A model generated the notes under the pieces. It was not told the origin of the DNA. It was given only the letters and a program-made list of their open reading frames with translations, and did no database searches. Below, piece by piece: positions 55,548 through 64,000 of a stretch of 64,000 bases of DNA (within the stretch, counting starts at the first letter, position 1; each line of letters starts with the position of its first letter). Source of the stretch: Solicoccozyma terricola. Lineage: Eukaryota > Basidiomycota > Tremellomycetes > Filobasidiales > Piskurozymaceae. Both the position numbers and the translations under genes were made by a program. The DNA is taken from contig BCLD01000018.1 in NCBI GenBank assembly GCA_001600875.1, positions 560,689 to 624,688 of the forward strand, given 5' to 3'.

Positions 55548-58500
55548 TCAATGTGTAGGGAGTACATTGTAGCTTGGGCTATGCGCTACCTGTTTACCTG
55601 TCAGTCGCTGCTTTGCGAGTGTCCGTGGAGACCTAGGGGTTTGCTTGCGACTGCCCTGCGACTTCTCCTCATCAAAGGGGTGGGCGTCGATGTCCTTGAG
55701 CACATCTTTGAGTTTGCCCAAGCCCGCTGAGCCAATGTTCATGCTTATACGAGATGTACGCAGGAATCCCTTGCCCGTCGTATGGGACGCAGACGTTGAC
55801 TCGCTTGGTCCGTTGATCGTGATTGTATCTTCATCGCTGATGTTGAATTGACGTGCGAACGTTGCCCAATCGCTCCGCTGCATGAGATATGGTCGAAGCA
55901 AACGCACATCGATTCGGCCCAGGTAAGATTCGGTGATATATGACTTGAGGACTTCTGGTTGCACGATGAACGAGTTGCCCAGCTGCCGTAACATATCGAA
56001 TCGGTCGTTGAGTACGGAAGAAGAGAGACGGAAAGACTGGAATAATTCCTGGTATGCCGCAAGATCTCTGCAAAGACAATAAAGAAGTAAGTTCCCGTCT
56101 GACTACTGGTATGTTCAGGGAGGTGCACCCACTTGGTCAACATGAGACCACCTGTGGGGTTGACCGGGAATTTCTTGTAATGCTCGAGTAGCAGACTAGG
56201 AGAATACGAATTCAGCAAGCCGTGAAGACACGAAGTCAAGGCCACAGGTTCTCACCTGTGGAAGCCTACGCCGATCTCGACCAACAGCGTCTCGAGGTTG
56301 GTCCCGCTCAAACCGAGCTTGGCAGCATCGCGAAGCTTCTCGATGTATTCGCAGCAGGAAATACAAGGCTCCGTAGTCATTCGTGCAAAGGAGAGGTCGT
56401 CGTCTTTGGGCTTGAAATCGTTCTTCTTCTGCTTTGCCAGCTGAGTCGTGAGATATGACATGGAGGCTGCGAGATTGAAAGTCAGCATACGAGCATGCAA
56501 GGGACGAGGTGGTCGAACTCACCTTCAACCGTCCGTTGCAAGATCGCGTTGATCTTGGCCTCCAATCGGGACACGACAGATGAATTCAATGTTGTGAGTT
56601 CTCGGCGGGAGGAAACAGCGTTGGCCGTCAGAGGAATCAGGGCTGTCGAAGAATACTTCTGCCACAAGTGAAGGATAAGGTCCGTCTGACGAAGGCTTGA
56701 CAGGCATTTAAGGTCGGGTTCGACTTTCGAATCTGCATTGTCGAGCTTGACAAGCGAGCTTCACGTCATTGAAGAGTCAGCAAGGTTCGGTGAGACTTGA
56801 ACATGAAGGAAGAAAACTCTCACGAATCAAGCTGAAGTTCAAGGTAGGCCCGGCCAATAAAGTCGGACAGCAGCTTCGAAAGGGTAAGGGTATTCTTGGG
56901 GCTGGAAAACCATGAGCAACATATGAGCCTTTTCTGGCGCAGGACCTAACCCCTTTCTCACTTACACATCCGCGCTCACACTGAGCTCGACGACTCTGCC
57001 AATCGCTTCCGCATGCCACTTGAGGATCTTCTCAGCGATCTGTAATTGAAGGACGCCATCTGCTTCCCAAATCTTCTCCTCGTCCGCGTCCTTGGGAGCG
57101 ATCCTCTGAGGTGTAGCTGTACCAGAGACTGGATTTCGTGGCGTGTCCTTCAACCCGGTGCCACTGTATTTGTTGAGCCAAGCCGCGGCAGCGGACGCAG
57201 CGGATGCCGCAGACGAAGATGTTGCCGCGGAAGCCTTTTCGACGGCCGATGATGCCGTCAGCTGATTTACGACCCTGTCGAGTAGCGTAGATGATTTCGA
57301 TTTGATTACCGATTCCTAGAGATCAGGGATAATTAGGACATGCGTGTCTTGGCGGTTCGCTTGGCCATACTCACATGATATCGGCTAAATTTCGACAGCA
57401 GCGTTTGATAGCCTTGCGAAAGATTCTTGATTTCAAGGTCCACGTAGCGTTGCTCATCCAAGAAAGGAACGAATATCTCGTCCATTGCCTGATCCAGGAG
57501 TGTAGCCAAAGCGGTCACGTTCCCACCTTGTTTTGAGCTACCAGAAGACGCTCCAGCGATCCCAGAAAAGTCGTACTGCTTCAGATCCTCGACGAGGCGT
57601 GAACACATCGCATGAGTAAGGCGCAACATCCGCAGGAGGGCGAGAGACGACATGGAGGATGCACGGGAGAAGAGCTGTTCGAGATGTTGTTGAATCTGTG
57701 GGGTATGGATGGTCAGTGAAGGAGGACCGTTGAATGATAGCTAAGATGAACCCACCACTTGAGCAAAGACCCGGTGCAAGAACACCTGCAGGACCTCTTC
57801 CTTCATGGGGAATACCGCTTGGATGATCTGAGCTTCCTGTTCGACAGTCACACGTATCTCCTTGAATAGGGCGTTCAGGCCGGTTTCCGACGTCGGAGAC
57901 ACGGTATCGGGGTCCGATAATTCTTCCCATCTGAGGGCAACGAAAATTAGGATTCGAGAGATGACTCTGGATACAGACAACTCACTTGACCGGTCGATCA
58001 CCCTCGCTGACGGCAACTTGGCCTTCTGTTTGTGCCGCTTCCTCGAGTACTCTGTCCTTGGATATGAAAAAGTCGTGTTGGTTGACGTAGATCTGCACAC
58101 ATGAATGGCCGCCGTTGAAGTCAAGGAGGATCTTGGCACAATGCTATCCAGGCGCAGCAAGAAGGGTCAGCTGGTTTGCAGGATCGACATCATGACGTGA
58201 CTACGTACTGCCATCAACCGAACATCTCCTTTCCTGTAACTTCTATCGAACAACCTTAAACATTCCTTCTCAAACCTTTCCCCGTATTTCTCCACTTCTT
58301 CCTGCACCCTTTCCGCCCTCTCCAAATCCGCTTGCAGTTTCGTTTTCTCTTTCCCGACATTACCCTTCCCTTTGGCTTCTTTTGCAGGTTCATCGTTACG
58401 TAGAGACGCCAACGCAGACGATATATTCTCGCGGACGTCCCTGGACAAGGTGGTCAGTCGACGTAGTATCACGGCCAGTCGCTGCCTTCCCTCTCTAGTC

Positions 58501-59362
58501 GTTCGAGTAGCAAACAACGCATCCATAGGGGTCGATGGAGTCGTCTCCGTACCATCGGATGATTTGATCGGTGTGCCAGCGACGGGTTGAGCGAGTGAGA
58601 TGTAGTAGGATAAGACGACGGATGTTGATTGCGCGAGCGATCGAGATTGGTGTAATGATTCGAGTTGTTCACCGATACGAACGGCTGTACGACCTACACC
58701 TGTTATCTTTGTTTCCAACGCGGAGAAGGACGAGCCGATGGTCTAACGTGGGAGAGATGTCAGCAGGTACGGTATAGAAAATCTGAGACGGACGAAGAAA
58801 TCATTCTCACCTCGAATCCGCCATCTAGCTCCTTCAACCTGGACGAATACTCCCTCTCCGCCTTGCGTACACCTTCTTCTAACGCCTCGGTCTTCTCTGA
58901 TACCTGTTTGCGGAGGGTGAGAAGTTGATCTAATGCGGGTGAGAAGGTCTTGATGAAGGGTTTGGGGTCGAATGCTAAAGATCAGATTAGACGGTGACTC
59001 GATCAGCTTGCAATTCGAGAGAGCCACGCTCATGTAAAAAGGGTGATAGTGAGGATGCCAGCACTAACCTCCTGTGCTAGCTTTAGAAGCCGTGATCTGC
59101 TTATCACTCAACGTGCCTATCAGATCCTCTACATCGAACAACCGCTGTTCAATTCCAGGTGTGTTTTCAATCGATCAGCGCTCATACTCCGCATGGATCA
59201 TGGATAACAACGCACCTCGAATGATTTGAGCTGCAATGCTTTAGCGATAGCAGGATCCGAGAGTGGTGCATTATCCCCATCACCATCAGCTCCACCTTGA
59301 GCAGCCGCGATTCGGGCTGGATCTCGCCGGGCGGGTTTAAGAGGTCGAATTGGTGCACTCAT
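55548..59362 (-). CDS. SEC10: Exocyst subunit Sec10
   Basis: Subunit of the octameric exocyst that tethers secretory vesicles at growth sites on the plasma membrane. The start at 59362 gives MSAPIRPLKPARRDPAR. The N-terminal CorEx coiled coil includes QLLTLRKQVSEKTEALEE (about 58930-58840), then ITGVGRTAVRIGEQLESLHQ (about 58710) and DLERAERVQEEVEKYGE. The hallmark CVQIYVNQHDFFI (about 58110) and VLQVFLHRVFAQV (about 57790) follow. The helical CATCHR bundle continues with LALLRMLRLTHAMCSRLVEDL (about 57640). The C-terminus, LGNSFIVQPEVLKSYI to LRPYLMQRSDW, leads to a Ser/Lys-rich tail that stops at 55548. Order and length (about 900 residues) fit Sec10. Twelve or so introns. Confidence 0.87.
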
Positions 59363-59897
59363 GGTCTAAGATGCTCTGATCTTTCTTCAGTGGTTGATTG
59401 CATTTGTAGCCATTGCGGTGAGATGTAGAATATGCTCAGCGTGTTGGGGGAGTAGTGGTCTGGGAATATGGCTGTGGTTGATTGAATGATATGGTGGACG
59501 GAGGACATATACCTGGGCCCATCAAGTCGTCATACGGCGAACGTGAAAACCGCGGAATTTGTGGAAATTCAAGTCGTTTCTCATTAACAGGGAATCTGCC
59601 GTAATACAAATGATGTCGCTCGGGTAGTGGGTCTGATATAACCCCCACCCAGACGGGGAGACGTCTCTCGCAGGTACCTGTTTTCCAATGACCAGAACCC
59701 CATCGTCTCAACTATTTCGCGACTTTTCGGCCACGTAGATTCGACTCATTCCGTCGTGTTGTGGCAGAGGTTTTGGAGGAGGGTCAACACTCCCCGTCTC
59801 TTTGCGTCCCGTTCCTGGTGCGATGTAGCCGACGACGTTCTCTCACAAGCGCCATCGCCATCGCGTTGCATGGCCATCCGTCCTCTTCACCAACTCG
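59363..59897. other. Intergenic region, PFD2 3' end / SEC10 promoter
   Basis: About 535 bp between the prefoldin stop and the SEC10 ATG. SEC10 is read leftward from its ATG, so this is its promoter, while the prefoldin 3'UTR extends in from the right. Short frames here look non-coding and I see no distinct motif. Confidence 0.35.
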
Positions 59898-60707
59898 TTA
59901 TTGCCTCGTCACAACCTATTCCCGTACGAAAAGCACCCATCAGCACGATATCACAACATCCAATCATCTTTATCATACAAAGATAAGAAAAAACAACTTA
60001 CCTGAATATTGTGCTTTTTCTGGAATGCTAGGAAATCATCCTCTGTTGATTTATATTGTTGAACTAGTTTATCGAGGGTGTTCTTGATCTGATAGTTGTT
60101 ATGGGACGAGATGTAGGTTTCGAGTATACGTAAATATGAGGAGAATGAAAGGTGGTTTACAAGTGCAGATGGAAAAGATACAAAAAGTAGAGAGTCAGAT
60201 ATCAAATGATCCACTCGCCGTACGACACCCGCAATAAGAGAAAAAGAAAAAGGAAAAGCAAAAAAGAAAAACTCACACCGCCAATAACCTTTTCTAAATC
60301 CGGTGCAACATCGACTACTGTTCTTTCTACCAACACACCTCCGATCAGACGGAATGCTTTCCGGGTTGGATCTGATTGTACGAATGGTTGAAGTGTTTGA
60401 AGGACAATACTGGAAGGATTTGAAACAGGACAGTCGAGAAGGGTGATATATTGTGGGGGGAGGAAGAGGTGGACCAGTATGCAGACGTAGGCATTAGGCA
60501 TCTGATAGATGTTATGTTTGCACACACAACACCGAGATTCACTCACGTATGCTCATCGACATCACTCTCGAGCTCTCCGATTTTCTGAGCTAATACCTGA
60601 AGGTCGTTCTTGAATTTACTGTATTGCTGATTGATCTCTGCTGGAGCTGGGACTGGTTTTGTTGCTGTTCTGGGAGCTGTCGAGGAGGAAGCTACTGCAG
60701 TAGACAT
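59898..60707 (-). CDS. GIM4: Prefoldin subunit 2
   Basis: Beta-type subunit of the hexameric prefoldin that hands unfolded actin and tubulin to the CCT chaperonin. The start at 60707 gives MSTAVASSSTAPRTA. The first coiled-coil helix is INQQYSKFKNDLQVLAQKI, then ELESDVDEH. After an intron comes the beta-hairpin region RKAFRLIGGVLVERTV, then the second helix LDKLVQQYKSTEDDF and LAFQKKHNIQ. A last intron (about 59916-60000) leads to VVTRQ and TAA at 59898. The motif order and a length of about 130 residues fit prefoldin 2. It diverges from eIF3m. Confidence 0.88.
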
Positions 60708-60708
60708 G

Positions 60709-60790
60709 GTGGTGTGGTGGTGTGGTGGTGTGGTGGTGTGGTGGTGGTGGGTGGTGGAGGGTGGTGATGGAAGGGTATGGTCTGGTATGG
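60709..60790. repeat. GGTGGTGT and GGTATGG simple repeats in a divergent promoter
   Basis: About four copies of GGTGGTGT start just upstream of the prefoldin ATG. A looser GGTATGG run follows to about 60800. They lie in the 281-bp region shared by prefoldin 2 and eIF3m, in the prefoldin 5' leader. Confidence 0.85.
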
Positions 60791-60988
60791 TATATGGTAT
60801 GGCCCTCTCCACGGACATCCCCCTCCCTGCCTCCCTCCCCCACGGACATCTCCCACCCCATGTCCGCGTGTTTTCCTAATTCTCACCTCTTTGTTCACTC
60901 CGGCCAACCAGCAAAAAGTGGATATTCACAACGATCACTCTAGCACACCTCGACATCATCAGCTTCGCCATCACTCGGTCTATCCATC

Positions 60989-62679
60989 ATGGCAGACTGC
61001 GTAGCTATTCTCCCCGACTTCACATTTGCTGAACGGGTGCGTGCGAGTTCCCCCTCTACCATGCTATGCTCATTGCTAACACTCTCTCTCTGGGCTAATT
61101 CCAGATCCACGAGCTCTCGGCATTCTATGCTCGAGCTCTTCCTTCAGCAGAGCAACAAGCATGGGCGGCTTCCATCGTCGACAAGGCTGCTGCGGCTGAG
61201 GAATCCAAATCAGAGAAAGAGCAGCAGTCGGTAGTGTCAGACGTCGTCAAGGGTGTGCAACAAGGCACTGGCGCGTTTGAAGCTCCAGAGCGAGGTCAGT
61301 AGATGACCTATACAATACGTTCGGAATGATCGATGTTCAACCACTCCACCCAATCAATGCCACCATACAGACCTCGAACAAGCATACCTCCTCCTTTTCT
61401 CAGTCGTTATCGCTACATTCGCATCAAACGACGAAGCTTCAGCGAAAGAGTATCAGACCGTGATAGACACAGTCGTAAAAGCATCCAAGGCGATGGCAAA
61501 CGCTGGACAAAAGGGACTTGCAAAAAGCGAGGTTGGATACCGGATGTGAGTTTACCTTCAAACCAGCTTGTAACACGCCGCTGACACTACCTCTTTCTCT
61601 AGCATGACCAACGCCTACAACCTTCTCCCATCAACTTCTCCACTCCGTCCCCGAACTCTCCTCGCCCTCCTCTCCCTCCTGTCAGCCGACCTCCTCCCCT
61701 CTCTCTCCCTCTCCATCTCTCAAATCGAACAATACATCTTCGAATGGTCCATCTCCGATTCCGATCGTGTTCAATGGCTCAAAGACGTCGCCGCTGTTTA
61801 CGAGACTGGAATTTCAACCTCTGCTGCTCCTTCTGCTGCTACCACGACTCAATTGAAGGAAAAGTCATTAGAACTTAGGGTTTTGGCTTTGACTGTCGTT
61901 GCTGTCAAAGGATTGGGCATCGATGCGTCTGCTGTTGAGAAGACTATCGGAGCTGCACTTTCTGTTCCCGCTAGGTTCGACATCTCCGGTGTCTTGAGTA
62001 TCAACGGTGTTAGGCAGAGTTTGCAGGGCGATGTCAAGGAGTTGGTAGCTCTCTTGGAGGGTGATGGTGAGACTGCTGGTGATTTGAAAAAGGCGACTGC
62101 ATGGGTCGAGAGTAAAGGTCAATGGCTGGAATCCATCGGTGAGTCAAATGCAACCAAGTTTCGGATCGTCTGTCTTTGCTAATCCATGTTTTCTTTTTTC
62201 TGACTCATATAGGCGTCTCCGCTGCTGAGATCACCCGCAAGCTTCGTCTTCTCGCGTTGACGTCACTTTGCGCGAAATCTCAATCCAAGGATATCAAGTA
62301 CGCGGATATCGCGGCTGGTTTAGATATCCCCGTCAAGGAAGTCGAGCGATGGGTCATTGATGGTAAGTATATCATCGCATCTACGAGTTCAATACAATGA
62401 ATCACCCTGCTAACGACGTCCTCTCGCCTCGTGTCATTCCCAGCCATCGCTTCTAATCTCCTCCAAGCTCGTCTCGCTCAACCCACCCAGTCCCTCCGCG
62501 TACAATCCGTATATTCCCGGTCGTTCGGCAAGGCCGAATGGGTCCTTCTCGAGAAGCGATTGGGAGAGTGGAAGACGGCTTTGGATGAGGTTCGGGCCGT
62601 CGTCGATGATGCTTTGAAGGTCTCGAGTGGTCCAGAGGAGAGAAAGGAGAAGAGACAGGGGCAATCTGTTGCTGCTTAG
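60989..62679 (+). CDS. Translation initiation factor eIF3 subunit m
   Basis: PCI-domain subunit of eIF3, which recruits mRNA and initiator tRNA to the 40S ribosome. The start at 60989 gives MADCVAILPDFTFAER, and the first intron is at about 61037-61105. It continues IHELSAFYARALPSAEQQ, YLLLFSVVIATFASNDEA, YRIMTNAYNLLPSTSPLRP, SLSISQIEQYIFEW and ISDSDRVQWLKDVA. The PCI winged helix reads KLRLLALTSLCAKSQSKDI, IPVKEVERWVIDAI, VQSVYSRSFGKAEWVLLE and KRLGEWKTALDEV. That closely parallels the eIF3m end (FGKQQWQQLY...LNAWK). A Lys-rich tail ends QSVAA. The COP9 subunit 7 family is an alternative PCI protein, but the RSFGK.EW signature favours eIF3m. Confidence 0.9.
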
Positions 62680-62774
62680 AGGGTTTGGGCGGATGTAGTG
62701 TATAGTAATAGGGAGAGCGGTGCCTATGAGAAACGCATGGCTCTTTTATCCGCTCGTAACCTACCGCGCCTCCC

Positions 62775-64000
62775 TCATGATCGACGCCGATGAACTGTGT
62801 CGTGCTCGCGTTGCAGTATGTCCTCGAGATCTTGTGGTACCACCTCTTCCACTCGACTCGGTGTCTGCCGGATGGATACTCGACGGCTATACTCGCTCAT
62901 GTAACTTTCTTCCTGAAGCGTTTCCAACATGGCAGGCTCGTATTCGTCCATTAATAGCTCCTCCTCTGCTAATTCCTCGACTTGAGCATCGTAAAGCACG
63001 CAGAATTGAGGCTTGTCAAGGACTGAGAGGCTCTGGCCGTCGGGAGACCAGCGGACGTCGAGGGTGGAAAATGTGGCTGCATAGGGGGTTTGGCGTTGAG
63101 CATCCAGATCCTGCATGACCAGTCGTATGGACTCACGATGAGGCACGGCAATACCTTCCACAACTCCTTCCGTCTCCGTCGGCCCATCGGCATCGCCTTC
63201 ACCCACGATCGACGAATCCGCTTCATTTTCCCAATCCCCATCCCAGATATAAACCCCACTACCGACGATCTCAACCACATCTTCCACATGAGTGCCCCTC
63301 TTCATACCACCCAATGCAGGTAAGCTAGTGGCTGATGGGTCATATGTACACACCGCGAGCCTACGTGGACGCTGCGGATTCCAACGAGCAGACTTGATAG
63401 GTCGGGAAAAGAGGATTGCGACGTTGAGGGTGATGGAAGCTGGTATCGACGCTTCCGGTGTCGGAAGGAAGTGGTAAATGTACGCTAGTAGAGGGGTGGA
63501 CTCTGTGATGAGATTTTGCAAATCGGCGTTCAGCTGCAGCCATGAGGTGTTTGGGTCGAGCTTTACTCACCTGAACGGATCAACAGACATGTCCCATCGA
63601 TATTCCACTCCAATTGCGAGATACCCATCTTGGGGTTAGGATGCGATGGATCTGGTCTCAACGGAGAGATTGCAAGAGGTCCATCTACTTTGTCAACTGT
63701 CAAACGGAAGTTATTAAGGTGGTTCCAAGTTCGAAGTTGATCGAGTCAGAGATGGCAACGTCAGCATTTCAAAAAGAGCTAGTACATTGGAGACGTATCC
63801 CACTCACAAGCAACAACACCTCGACCTTCGGTCTGACGGTACCAATCAGCCGGCTCCTTCCAAACAGACTACCGAGAAACGACTATGATTAGAATCATAT
63901 AACGCTTCTTTACCAACATGTCAAATCTCACCGTTGTTTTCCCGTTCACCTTTACAGGCGGTGTGATCGTGCACATACATCTCCAACCCTCCGCTTCAAC
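62775..64000 (-). CDS. WRAP73-like WD40 protein, 3' part only (5' end beyond window)
   Basis: C-terminal portion of a WD-repeat protein. Exons visible from right to left give WRCMCTITPPVKVNGK (about 63980), KEPADWYRQTEGRG, ISPLRPDPSHPNPKMGIS and QLEWNIDGTCLLIR. The last exon (from about 63530) gives SARWNPQRPRRLAVCTYD, GVYIWDGDW, LDVRWSPDGQSLSVLDKPQFC and an acidic end, with the stop at 62775. The pairing 'GIS..EW..DGT.L..R' then 'W.P..P.RLAVC...YIW' is characteristic of WRAP73, a spindle-pole/centrosome protein that works with Msd1/SSX2IP-type partners. Tail-to-tail with eIF3m, about 95 bp apart. The N-terminus lies outside the window. Confidence 0.72.

Noticed and set aside
56700..56740. 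A GGTTCGA-type box in the SEC10 region as part of a tRNA
   Set aside because: No acceptor stem or anticodon arm can be drawn around it and it lies inside a coding exon; no convincing tRNA was found elsewhere.

Overview
The window is nuclear DNA from a basidiomycete yeast, most likely a tremellomycete (Cryptococcus/Kwoniella/Tremella type). The signs are dense genes with many short GT-AG introns (about 35-100 nt), compact intergenic spaces, GC near 50%, and fungal orthologues such as Cid2/MIX23, Kog1, Rrn6 and an adenylyl-cyclase-associated protein. I see no rRNA, convincing tRNA, CRISPR, transposase, reverse transcriptase or virus-derived gene. Gene limits below are start-to-stop spans that include introns. 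I inferred splice sites by eye from frame continuity.

Left third (0-22 kb): JJJ1 co-chaperone (+), a diaphanous-type formin (-), an unrecognised protein (+), the mitochondrial IMS protein MIX23 (+), a possible acidic microprotein (+), a small HABP4/Stf2-like ribosome-associated protein (-), nucleoporin NIC96 (-), ORC1 (+) and CDC20 (-). ORC1 and CDC20 converge, with about 110 bp between their stop codons.

Middle (22-45 kb): a myotubularin phosphatase (+), a small unknown gene (-), the cyclase-associated protein CAP (+), a stretch of two unrecognised + strand genes with a region open on both strands (28.4-32.5 kb), mitochondrial ABC transporter ATM1 (+), TORC1 subunit KOG1/raptor (-), an RRN6-like Pol I factor (-) and dolichyldiphosphatase CAX4 (+). 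KOG1 and RRN6 both bear on growth control.

Right third (45-64 kb): a multi-pass membrane protein (-), then an apparently catabolic block of an allantoate-permease-type MFS transporter (+), an aldehyde dehydrogenase (-) and an amidohydrolase (+). The last two diverge from a shared promoter of about 340 bp. Exocyst SEC10 (-), prefoldin subunit 2 (-), eIF3m (+) and the 3' part of a WRAP73-like WD40 protein (-, running off the right edge) follow.

Most genes are conserved housekeeping genes. The least explained DNA is 28.4-32.5 kb. Smaller puzzles are a candidate microprotein at 10.5-10.9 kb, a duplicated formin FH1 segment, a short minisatellite below NIC96, and a CTT microsatellite that serves as an intron polypyrimidine tract. 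No clearly new biological system stands out.
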